From the NCBI GenBank assembly GCA_021781455.1, contig JAJXWV010000026.1:1-40303 (forward strand): 40,303 nucleotides of DNA. The letters run 5' to 3'. The DNA comes from Acidobacteriota bacterium (GTDB lineage: Bacteria > Acidobacteriota > Thermoanaerobaculia > Gp7-AA8). The notes under the pieces were generated by a model that had not been told where the DNA came from, did no database searches, and saw only the letters and a list, made by a program, of their open reading frames with translations. The translations under genes were made by a program, and so were the position numbers. Position 1 is the first letter of the stretch. Each line of letters begins with the position of its first letter. This document shows positions 15,949 through 25,175 of this stretch, piece after piece.

Positions 15949-17331
15949 TCATGGCAGCATCGTCTGCGAGGGCATCCCCTCGATCATCTCGCGATAGCGC
16001 TCCACATCTGCCGTGGCCTGGATGTAGGGCAACGCACAGGACAGCTCGTGTTTCGCGTCGTCGAAGCGTCCGATCTCGAACAGCGAAACGGCGTAGTAGT
16101 AGCGAAGGTCCTCCTCGCCACGAGCGAAGGTACCGAGGCGTTTGAAGGCGCTCACGGCATCGGAGTAGTCGCCGGTGCGGTAGAGACCGACTGCCGAGGC
16201 GCCGATGACTTCGCGGGGCGAGTCGGCCGCGTGGGCCAGCCGGACATAGGCACGATTGGCCTCGGAGAGGCTTCCGCTCTGGGCGAGCGATTCGGCCTGG
16301 CGGATGCCGGTCAGCATGGTCCGGCGCTCGGCGGCCGCTGCCACTTCAGCCTTTTGGCGAGCCTCCTGCTCGGCCGCGGCGCGCTCGGCGGCGATCTTCG
16401 CGTCGGCGTCGCGCTGGGCAGCAGCACGCGCCTCGGCAATCTTCGCGTCGGCGTCGCGCTGAATGGCGGCGCGATCCGCAGCGATCCTTTCGTCGGCGGC
16501 CTTCTCCGCAGCAGCGCGCTCGGCAGCAACGCGCGCATCGGCCTCCTTCTGAACCGCGGCAATCTTCGCGTCGGCCTCGCGCTCGATCTCCGCGCGAGCC
16601 TCCGCGACACGCTCGTCGACGAGCCGCAGCATTTCCGTGCGATCGGCAGCGGTCAATGCCGGCTGAGGCGGAGCGGGCGCGATCGCCGCTGCAGTGGCGG
16701 GAGCGGTTGCCGTCTCCGGCGGAGCGACGGTCGGAGCGGGCGAAGCAACTGCCGCCTGAGCCGTGGGAGGTGGCGTCGCAACCGCCGGAGTGGCGTTCGC
16801 CGGCGGAGGTGGCGGAGCAACCTGAGCGACAGCTGTTGGAGTGCCCGGCGCTGCGCCTCCACGTGCGAGTTGTGCGTTCGCGGGCAGTGTCAGGGCCGGG
16901 ACGAGCCTCGCGGCGAGCTGCGGAAAATCGGCCGCATCGGAGTCGAGCGGCAGCGCCGCGAATGTCGGCATGATGCGCTCCGCGTTGGCCAGCCTCATCA
17001 CCGTGTCCCGCGCCTCGGCATCCTTGCCGAGCTTCGAGTAGGCAAGCGCCAGGTAGACGAGTGATTGCTCGACCTGCGGCAGCGTATCGAGCTTGCCCGT
17101 GTCGACATACTGCTGCTTCTGTTCCGGACTGAGGAACGCCGCCGCGGCCGTCCGCAGGTCGTCGACGGCTTCTGCGTAGTGGCCGGAGCGATAGTTGTCT
17201 TTTCCGCGCTGGAGCAGCTGATCGGGGGTCGGCACAGCAGGCTGCGCTGCCGCCGGGGTGGCGGGCGTCTGGGCGAGGAGAGATCCGATGAGAAGGAATG
17301 ACAAACAGGCGACCGTGGCGATGCTCCTCAC
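15949..17331 (-). CDS. Secreted TPR protein with alanine-rich coiled coil
   Basis: 460 residues. The start is GTG 17331, with a strong GGAGGGGGG 7 nt upstream; it gives a clean signal peptide (MRSIATVACLSFLLIGSLLAQ). A TPR-like block (QLLQRGKDNYRSGHYAEAV) is followed by a Pro/Ala/Thr linker, then a 120-residue charged coiled coil built from repeats of the type 'ADAKIAAERAAAE' at 11-13 residue spacing. Further TPR-like repeats end the protein (VGLYRTGDYSDAVSAFKRLG). The role is unknown; periplasmic scaffold is a reasonable inference. Confidence 0.8.
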   Translation of the reverse strand: MRSIATVACLSFLLIGSLLAQTPATPAAAQPAVPTPDQLLQRGKDNYRSGHYAEAVDDLRTAAAAFLSPEQKQQYVDTGKLDTLPQVEQSLVYLALAYSKLGKDAEARDTVMRLANAERIMPTFAALPLDSDAADFPQLAARLVPALTLPANAQLARGGAAPGTPTAVAQVAPPPPPANATPAVATPPPTAQAAVASPAPTVAPPETATAPATAAAIAPAPPQPALTAADRTEMLRLVDERVAEARAEIEREADAKIAAVQKEADARVAAERAAAEKAADERIAADRAAIQRDADAKIAEARAAAQRDADAKIAAERAAAEQEARQKAEVAAAAERRTMLTGIRQAESLAQSGSLSEANRAYVRLAHAADSPREVIGASAVGLYRTGDYSDAVSAFKRLGTFARGEEDLRYYYAVSLFEIGRFDDAKHELSCALPYIQATADVERYREMIEGMPSQTMLP

Positions 17332-17472
17332 TGATGACCCCCCTCCGGCGGCTCGAAGCAGCCGGCGCATCGGCAGATCGACAGTCCGCTGCGCCGCCAG
17401 CGCGATTTCAATTGCGAGCGCTATTCTCTCCCAAGCGGAGGTGATTTCGCATTGAGTGCTGCAGGAGGGACG

Positions 17473-17865
17473 TTACGCGCAGCCGCTGATGATTCCGCGG
17501 GCGCCGCTCGCGAAGCACTGCCGGATGGCCCGCAACAGCCGCGTCGGAATCAGCGGCTTGCCCAACGCGTCGCAGACCTCGGGAAAGAGCTTCCGGATCT
17601 CGCGAACGTTCAGCCCCGTGACGACGATGATCGTCGACAGCACCTGAGGATTCGTGCACAGCAGTTGCTCCATGATGTCGGTCCCGCTGATCTTCGGAAG
17701 CACGAGGTCCAGCAGCACGACATCGTAGTGCTCGGATGAGAGCAGGCCCATACCGAGCTGCCCGTCGGCGGCCGCGTCTACGGTACAGCCCTCGTTCTCG
17801 AGAACAGCGACGAGCGCCTCACGGGTGATGGCATCGTCCTCAACGACCAGAGCTTTTCTGTGCAT
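17473..17865 (-). CDS. Single-domain response regulator
   Basis: 130 residues, receiver domain only. Acidic pair Asp10/Asp11 (VVEDDA), phospho-acceptor Asp53 (VVLLDLVLP), Thr in 'IIVVTG' and Lys in 'ALGKPL' are all present. There is no output domain, so it probably signals by protein-protein contact (CheY/Spo0F-like). No histidine kinase is adjacent. The 3' end of the upstream hydrolase gene lies 66 nt away. Confidence 0.9.
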   Translation of the reverse strand: MHRKALVVEDDAITREALVAVLENEGCTVDAAADGQLGMGLLSSEHYDVVLLDLVLPKISGTDIMEQLLCTNPQVLSTIIVVTGLNVREIRKLFPEVCDALGKPLIPTRLLRAIRQCFASGARGIISGCA

Positions 17866-17931
17866 TGCCGTAAGTATGTATTACAGCAAATCTGTCGCCA
17901 CGGCAAGAAAAAGCCGAGGCCGCAGGCGGGA

Positions 17932-18582
17932 TCAGCGGCGAGCGAAAGGTGCCGTAGCGGCGCGCGAGGTGACGGAAAGGACGAACTCGGAGGCGAGCTC
18001 GACCGCGTGCTTCAAGTTCTCCTGCTCGGTCGTCCCGGAGCGCACGCGCGGCTTGAACGAGTGATCGCCGTCCGAAAGCCATTCCACCGTGATCGATTGC
18101 GACAGGCGGTAACGCGGCACTTCCGACTCATTGCCGAGGGGATCCCGTGTGCCTTGAATGACAAGCGCGGGGGTGGCGAGAGATTCCAGGTGCCGGGTCC
18201 GCAGCTTCTGGGGCTGACCCGGCGGATGAAACGGGTAGCCGAAGCAGAGGACGCCGGCGACACCGAGCTCGTCCGCGACCATGCTGGCCATGCGGCCGCC
18301 CAGCGACTTCCCGCCGATCACGAGCTGGGAAGCGGGGGCGTACTTTGCGACCATCTCGCGCCAGGCGTCGAGAAGCACCGGTTCGCGGTCGGGCGCGCCG
18401 GTCTTCTTTCCCGCTCGCCTGGCGGCCATGTACGGAAATTCGAATCGGATCACCCGCACCCCGCGATCCGCGATTCCGCGCGCAATCGCGGTCATGAAGA
18501 GTGTGTCCATCGCCCCTCCGGCACCATGCGCGAAGAGGAACGTGGGGGCGGAAACGGCGGCGCCGTCGACGAGGACTTCCAT
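17932..18582 (-). CDS. Alpha/beta hydrolase (dienelactone-hydrolase-like / KANL3-Tex30-like)
   Basis: 216 residues. The fold is shown by 'FLFAHGAGGAMDT' (oxyanion loop), the nucleophile elbow 'IGGKSLGGRMAS' (Ser in GKSLG), Asp in 'IQGTRDPLG' and His in 'LSDGDHSFKPR'. This set is typical of the compact hydrolases related to human KANL3/TEX30. Substrate unknown. ATG 18582 starts 25 nt from a divergent gene, so both probably use one short promoter region. Confidence 0.85.
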   Translation of the reverse strand: MEVLVDGAAVSAPTFLFAHGAGGAMDTLFMTAIARGIADRGVRVIRFEFPYMAARRAGKKTGAPDREPVLLDAWREMVAKYAPASQLVIGGKSLGGRMASMVADELGVAGVLCFGYPFHPPGQPQKLRTRHLESLATPALVIQGTRDPLGNESEVPRYRLSQSITVEWLSDGDHSFKPRVRSGTTEQENLKHAVELASEFVLSVTSRAATAPFARR

Positions 18583-18607
18583 TCATGCGGAGCATACAAT
18601 CGAATCC

Positions 18608-18919
18608 ATGAAGTACAGAGTGATCGCTGCCGCTGTGTTCACCGCCGCTTCTCTGCTTGCTGCTGCGCCAAAACCGGTTGCGCCCGAGTCGATTCCGCAT
18701 TCAGACGCGATGTTTCTCTCCTCCCTCTCGAACAGTGGGGCGCGCCGCGTGACCTTCAAGGCCACCGCCCTCGGAACCTACTTCTTCCTCGAGGAATCGG
18801 CCGGAGTCACGGTTTACGTCTACGACGGCGTGGGCTACCGCCGCGAGAAGTTCCTGAAAGGCGCGACCCTGGAGAAGGCGGTCAGGGCGTACACGAAGAA
18901 GACGGCCGGGAAGCGGTAG
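18608..18919 (+). CDS. Small secreted protein
   Basis: 103 residues with an N-terminal signal peptide (MKYRVIAAAVFTAASLLAAA). The mature part is short and beta-rich in prediction (RRVTFKATALGTYFFLEES, VTVYVYDGVGYRREKFL) and ends in a basic helix. No family recognised. The start is supported by the signal peptide; it is divergent from the hydrolase. A family-B repeat begins 5 nt after its stop codon. Confidence 0.7.
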   Translation: MKYRVIAAAVFTAASLLAAAPKPVAPESIPHSDAMFLSSLSNSGARRVTFKATALGTYFFLEESAGVTVYVYDGVGYRREKFLKGATLEKAVRAYTKKTAGKR

Positions 18920-18924
18920 CGCAC

Positions 18925-19160
18925 TGTCATCCCGAGCCGCGCAGACGGCGAGGAATCCCCCGCTAACTCCGGGCGGTCGCAGTTGCGCGCTGAATCGGGG
19001 GATTTCTCGCCGCGCTCCGCCGGCTGCCAAGAAACTCCCAGTATTTGTGCGGCTTTGGCGTTCGTGGCCCTTTTCCTCGCCGCAGCGGGGAGAGGGGGAA
19101 CGATCGAACGTTTCTTTCTCTCCGGTCTCGCGCCTCCGCGATTCGACTGCTCGGATGACA
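18925..19160. repeat. Dispersed repeat family B, copy 2 (inverted relative to copy 1)
   Basis: The ends TGTCATCCCGAGC (18925-18937) and GCTCGGATGACA (19149-19160) are inverted repeats with one gap. Its reverse complement follows 14185-14518: the CGAATCGCG phrase, AAACGTTCGATCGTTCCCC, the CCCCGC/GCGG hairpin, the CGAACGCCA phrase and GGGAGTTTCTTGG occur in the same order. Copy 1 has about 90 bp more in the middle. Confidence 0.87.
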
Positions 19161-19227
19161 ACTTCCTGCCTACCGGGGCCTCTCGATCGGGCACAACATC
19201 GGCACGGGTCGCGCTCGATGGGAATCA

Positions 19228-20535
19228 ATGAACAGCATCCCGTCCAGGCCGGCTGGCGGCGTGGTGAACCGATCGACTCTGACCGTCGAGGAGGCCTTCG
19301 AGGCGGAAGATTCGCGCCGGTCCAAGCTGCTGCAAATCGCCGGCGACAAAGCCGACGACGATTCCCTCGCCCAGCTCGTGCTTGCCGCGGATCAGTTCCT
19401 CATTCACCCGCACACGCGCATCGTCGACGAGGCCCGGGCCTATGCCGCAGGCGAGAGCCCGCGCACCATCATCGCGGGTTATCACTGGTTCACCGACTGG
19501 GGGCGGGACACGATGATCAGCCTGGAGGGGCTGACACTCGACACCGGGCGGCATCGGGAAGCGGGGCGCATTCTCCGCACCTTCGCCTCCTACATCAACA
19601 ACGGACTGATCCCCAACATGTTTCCGGAAGGCGAGCAGAACGGCCTGTACCACACGGCCGACGCGACGCTGTGGTTTTTCCACGCGCTCTACCGCTACGT
19701 TCAATCGTCGACCGACAGGGAGACGCTGAAGGTCATCCTGCCGCGGCTCGTCGAGATCGTCGACCACCATCTGGCGGGAACGAACTTCAACATCCGGGTC
19801 GATCCGAAAGACGGTCTGCTGTCGCAGGGCGAGCACGGATACCAGCTCACCTGGATGGACGCTAAGGTCGAGGAGTGGGTGGTCACGCCGCGGCGCGGCA
19901 AGGCCGTCGAGATCAACGCCCTCTGGTACAACGCCCTGCGAATCCTGGAGAGCTTTCTGCGCGATCGCGGCGATGAGAAGAACGCCCGGCGGATGGACGA
20001 GCACGCCCGACAGGCCTACGAGTCCTTCAACCGCTGCTTCTGGTACGAAGAAGGTCAATATCTTTACGATGTCGTCGACAAGGAAGGCGGCGGGAACGAC
20101 ACCTGCCTGCGCCCGAACCAGATCTTCGCCGTCTCGCTCGATTTCCCGATCCTGGAGCAGTCGCGCTGGAATCGAGTCCTGCAGGTCGTCAAGGACGCCT
20201 TGCTGACGCCGTACGGACTGCGATCGCTGTCGCGCGACAATCCCGAGTACAAGGCGGCGTACGACGGCGACCGCCGTGCACGCGATGCCGCTTACCACCA
20301 GGGCACCGTCTGGGCCTGGCTCATCGGACCGTTCATCGACGCGTGGCTGAGAGTGCACCCCGGCGACAACGACTCCGTCTCCGCGTTTCTCGAGCCGTTC
20401 AGGAAGCAGCTGGGAGGGTCCTGTATCGGCACCATCGCCGAGGTCTTCGACGCCGAATGCCGCCATTCCGCGCGCGCGGCTGCGCCGCTCAGGCCTGGAG
20501 CGTCGCCGAAGTGCTGCGCTGCCTGTCAAACCTGA
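19228..20535 (+). pseudogene. Glycogen debranching enzyme (GDE_C, GH133-like), N-terminally truncated and frameshifted
   Basis: The product corresponds to the catalytic C-terminal half of bacterial amylo-alpha-1,6-glucosidases: 'IIAGYHWFTDWGRDTMISLE', 'LIPNMFPEG', 'YHTADATLWFFHAL', 'LTWMDAK', 'YHQGTVWAWLIGPFIDAWLR'. Family members are usually 600-700 residues and carry a GDE_N domain that is absent here; upstream sequence is a family-B repeat ending 67 nt before the ATG. Near 20455-20462 a one-base deletion shifts the frame: the normal ending (RGCAAQAWSVAEVLRCL) continues in another frame to a TGA at 20589-20591. The enzyme is probably non-functional, although a truncated (alpha/alpha)6-barrel could still be expressed. 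Confidence 0.8.
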
Positions 20536-20629
20536 GGAGAGGCGGTCCGGTCAGAGAAGCCGAGCGCGAGGAGTCGATGTCCTCCGTCTGATCAGCCTCC
20601 GTCTAAAGTTTCAAACGATCGGGCGACCG

Positions 20630-20734
20630 GTCCCCTCGCCCCGTGCTCCCCGACGAACGACCTCGCGCATCCCCTCGCCCCGCGGACCTTCGATCCGAGT
20701 GGTTGATGCATCGCGCCGCGGGGCGAGGGGACCT
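20630..20734. repeat. Inverted CCCCTCGCCCCG element
   Basis: GGTCCCCTCGCCCC (20630-20643) pairs exactly with 20721-20734, and TCCCCTCGCCCCGCGG (20671-20686) pairs exactly with 20718-20733. The right arm can therefore fold with either left arm, giving two alternative hairpins. It lies just after the debranching-enzyme remnant. No T-run follows. Confidence 0.8.
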
Positions 20735-20803
20735 ATGAGGCCATCTTCGGTGCGCGAGTGGAGCGAGCCTGCTCTGTGTCTCTGTGGTGAAGATTCAAAC
20801 GTT

Positions 20804-21320
20804 CTACCGCATCAGATCCAGCAGCAGAATGATCGTGCCGTGCCATTGCGACTTCAGCTCGGCCAGTATCTTCGCGGTGCCGAGGAGCGTCGTCATGTGG
20901 ATGTCGTGACCGCAGGCGTGCATGACGCCCACTTCATCGCCGGTGGCGTTCTTCGCGCGCACCGTGCTGGCGTACGGCAGGCCCGTAGCTTCGGTGATCG
21001 GGAGCGCGTCCATATCCGTGCGCACCAGAACCGTGGGCCCGTTGCCGTTCCTCATCACCGTGACGACGCCGTAGCAGGTCGCATTCGGCTGGTCGTACTT
21101 GCCGACGTGATCGGTGACCTCGTATCCGAGCTGGCGAAGACGCGCGGCGAGCAGCGCCGAGGTTTTCACCTCCTGCATCGACAGCTCGGGAGCCGCGTGC
21201 AGACCTTTGTAGGGTCGCGATCAGCGACGGCAGCTCGCGGTCGATGCGCTCATCGAGAGTCTGGGCAGAGAGCGCCGCGGTGAGCGAAGCGAAGGCGAAG
21301 AGGAGGAGCAAGCGGTTCAT
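20804..21320 (-). pseudogene. M20 peptidase/amidohydrolase remnant
   Basis: A signal peptide (MNRLLLLFAFASLTAALSAQ) starts at ATG 21320 and leads into the M20 N-terminus. An extra base in ACCCTAC (near 21210) shifts the frame; in the other frame the family sequence continues as 'GLHAAPELSMQEVKTSALLA', 'VRTDMDALPITEATGLPYAS' and the metal-binding 'VMHACGHDIHMTTLLG'. The protein then stops at 'WHGTIILLLDLMR', where a full enzyme would continue for about 300 residues (including FQPAEE). The remaining catalytic and dimerisation parts are absent. The 3' side is replaced by intergenic repeat sequence. Confidence 0.85.
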
Positions 21321-21349
21321 GAGGCGATGGCAAACGATTGTGGGGGACG

Positions 21350-21430
21350 GTCGCCGGGTCATCAGGTTGCCAGGTCACTGGGTCCCGCCCACCCGGTAAC
21401 TCGGTGACTTGGTGACCCGGTGACCCCGGC
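21350..21430. repeat. Octameric inverted-arm element, CGGTGACC word, upstream of gatB
   Basis: The right half repeats CGGTAACT/CGGTGACT/TGGTGACC/CGGTGACC at 8-bp spacing; the left half (GGTCATCA GGTTGCCA GGTCACTG) is its degenerate reverse complement. It lies between the divergent M20 remnant and gatB and is the only clear upstream sequence of gatB, so the gatB promoter must lie within or just after it. Confidence 0.65.
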
Positions 21431-21473
21431 GAATACAGCACAATCTCTATCCGCAATCTAGAATCAGCCCGCG

Positions 21474-22886
<1,413 letters not shown>

Positions 22887-22916
22887 CCGGCTGAGTCCCC
22901 GTCTCGAGCCTCGCGC

Positions 22917-23705
22917 CTACTTCCCGCCTAACGCCTTCATCATCTTTTCGACGGGGTTGTCGGTCTTCTTGTAGGAGGCGGGGAGAACGAACTGTGAATC
23001 GGGAAACTGTTTCTTCGCCACGTCATGGATTGTGGTCGTGGTCTTCGAGTCGATGACATGCCCGTTCTGGATCATCCTGAACGTCGTCACCTGCTTGAGC
23101 GGGAAACCCTTTGCCGTCGACTGGGCGGAGACCAGCTTGTCGATTTCGGCGATCCCGGTGGTGATGCTCTGCTTCTGGAGGAAGTTCGTCAGCTCCGCCG
23201 GGATCGAGTCGGTGAGCCAGCTCTCCGTCGTCATCTGCACGCCAATCTTCAACGGCGTTCCCATGGCGTTGATCGACATCGTGTAGGTGCTGGCCACCCG
23301 GCTTCGGTGCGTCGGATAGCCTTCGATGACTTCCCCTTTGCCGAGGTCGCGGGCTGTCACCTTCGGGTCGGAGATCTTGAACTTGAGGAAGCCCAGCTGT
23401 TTGAACATGGACGCAGCGCTTCCGGTGGCGTCGGCGAGGGCCAGCTCGTAGTAGGTCTTCGTGGCGGGGTCGGCGACGAGGAGCGTCCGCCCTCCGTCGT
23501 GCGAAATGACGAAGGAGCCGTCGCTGAAGGTGAAGCCGTCGCCGCGGCGGATATTCATCCGGAAGCTGGTGCCGTCGGCGGCCGCAGATCCGGAGATCGT
23601 CGACTCGCGAATGCCGGTGGTCACGCTTTCGAAGTTGTACGAGAGACCTGCAAACGCGGCCTGGGCAAGGGCGATCAGAGCGACTGCTAAAACGATCCGT
23701 TTCAT
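22917..23705 (-). CDS. Periplasmic DUF4412-like protein
   Basis: 262 residues with a signal peptide (MKRIVLAVALIALAQAAFAG). The mature part is beta-rich and follows a pattern of 'LLVADPATKTYYELALADA', 'VIEGYPTHRSRVASTYTMS' and 'FRMIQNGHVIDSKTTTTIHD', resembling DUF4412 or LolA/outer-membrane-lipoprotein-sorting-like folds. That assignment is tentative. ATG 23705 is chosen for the signal peptide; a longer start adds non-signal residues. It is divergent from the fadL-like gene. Confidence 0.7.
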   Translation of the reverse strand: MKRIVLAVALIALAQAAFAGLSYNFESVTTGIRESTISGSAAADGTSFRMNIRRGDGFTFSDGSFVISHDGGRTLLVADPATKTYYELALADATGSAASMFKQLGFLKFKISDPKVTARDLGKGEVIEGYPTHRSRVASTYTMSINAMGTPLKIGVQMTTESWLTDSIPAELTNFLQKQSITTGIAEIDKLVSAQSTAKGFPLKQVTTFRMIQNGHVIDSKTTTTIHDVAKKQFPDSQFVLPASYKKTDNPVEKMMKALGGK

Positions 23706-23773
23706 CAAGCTCTCCACTGAGAATTGCAACGATTTCCACACTGCTAAACGCCAGCGGACCGCAAAAATGCCTG

Positions 23774-23782
23774 TGCTATCAT
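23774..23782 (+). promoter_or_regulatory. Possible extended -10 promoter of the fadL-like gene
   Basis: TGCTATCAT (extended -10 TGn plus TATCAT) lies about 56 nt upstream of the TTG start. No good -35 is visible at the right distance. Confidence 0.35.
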
Positions 23783-23837
23783 GCGCCCCATTCTTCAGGG
23801 CCTATTTCATAGAGACGGCAATGCTTAGGAGGGTACT

Positions 23838-25151
23838 TTGCGTTCGCTCAACCGACTCCTGTTCCTGATTTCGATCCTGATTCTGGTGGTGAGCAGCACA
23901 GCTTTCGGTGCCGGCTTTTCCATCTTCGAACAAGGCGCAAAAGCAGTGGCCATGGGCGGTGCATTTGCCGCAACGGCCGACGACCCGAGCGCGATCTTCT
24001 ACAACGTCGCCGGCATCGCGCAGCAGCGCCGCGCGGAGCTGCTGGTCGGCGGGACGGGCATCACCTTCTCGAACTCGTTCAAAGGTGATCCGAACGATCC
24101 ATGGACCAGCGGCACAAGCGGCAACTACCGCAGGCACACGTTCGTTCCGCCTAACGCGTACTTCATCCTGCCGGTGGGAAGCAACGTCACCGTCGGTCTG
24201 GGCACGTTCTCAAACTTCGGTCTGCGCACCAACTGGCAGGAGCCGTGGGTAGGCCGTTTCGTCGCGCGTGATACCAACGTGAAGACGGTATCTGTCGAGC
24301 CCGCCATCGCCTTCCAGACCAGCGACGGCCGCATCGCGGTGGGTGTGGGCGCCGAGTACCGCCGCTCGCACATCGTTCTCAACCGTAACAACCCGGCCAT
24401 CAACCCCTTCACCGGCCGCGTCGTCGATGTTGCCAACGCTTTTCTCAACAGCGACTGGAACAACGCCTGGGGCTACAACGTCGGTCTGCTCTTCAAGCCG
24501 ACCGGCACTCTGCGCATCGGCGCCGCCTACCGAAGCCACATCAAGGTCAACTACACCGGCACGGCAACCTTCACGCAGATCTCGGCGTGCGCGAACCCCT
24601 CGGCCTGCACGCCCCAGGAGCAGCAGTTCAACGCCATCGTCAAGGCCGGCCTGCCGCCTAACCAGAGCCTCACCACCTCCATCGACTTCCCAGACAGCCT
24701 CACCCTCGGCGTGGCCACCTCAGCGATCGGCAAGTGGGACATCGAGGCCGACGTCAACCGCATGGGCTGGAGCCGTTTCAAGAACCTCGACGTCTACTTC
24801 TCCCAGACACCGGCCAACGACCTGCACAAGGCGGAGAACTGGAAAAGCGCCTGGTCGTACCGCGTCGGTGGCAACCGCCCCGTCACCGATCACTGGGACG
24901 TCCGTCTCGGCGCGCTCTACGACAAGAACCCGGAGCCGACCGATGTCGTCGGTCCGCTCCTTCCGGACGCCGACCGCATCGGCGCCAGCTTCGGCGTCGG
25001 CTACCACAAGGGCCCCTTCGTCGTCGACGTGACCGAGTTCCTCCTCCACTTCAAGACCCGCAGCACCGAGGGCATCAGCTCCGACAACTTCAACGGGACG
25101 TATAAGACGGACGCGAACCTGATCAGCCTGAACTTCGGCTACAAGTTCTAG
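23838..25151 (+). CDS. FadL/OmpP1-family outer-membrane transporter
   Basis: 437 residues. FadL-type porins import long-chain fatty acids and other hydrophobic compounds. After a signal peptide (LLFLISILILVVSSTAFGAG) the hatch sequence follows: 'FSIFEQGAKAVAMGGAFAATADDPSAIFYNVAGIAQ', shortened here to its key phrases GAKAVAMGGAF and NVAGIA. The remainder alternates beta strands and ends in an aromatic 'NLISLNFGYKF', a BAM-recognised C-terminus. The start is TTG 23838, supported by AGGAGGG 6 nt upstream. The SGNH hydrolase gene begins 24 nt downstream; the pair likely forms an operon for lipid-ester use. The ligand is inferred. Confidence 0.9.
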   Translation: MRSLNRLLFLISILILVVSSTAFGAGFSIFEQGAKAVAMGGAFAATADDPSAIFYNVAGIAQQRRAELLVGGTGITFSNSFKGDPNDPWTSGTSGNYRRHTFVPPNAYFILPVGSNVTVGLGTFSNFGLRTNWQEPWVGRFVARDTNVKTVSVEPAIAFQTSDGRIAVGVGAEYRRSHIVLNRNNPAINPFTGRVVDVANAFLNSDWNNAWGYNVGLLFKPTGTLRIGAAYRSHIKVNYTGTATFTQISACANPSACTPQEQQFNAIVKAGLPPNQSLTTSIDFPDSLTLGVATSAIGKWDIEADVNRMGWSRFKNLDVYFSQTPANDLHKAENWKSAWSYRVGGNRPVTDHWDVRLGALYDKNPEPTDVVGPLLPDADRIGASFGVGYHKGPFVVDVTEFLLHFKTRSTEGISSDNFNGTYKTDANLISLNFGYKF

Positions 25152-25175
25152 GGACCAGCAAAGGAGAACCCTCAG

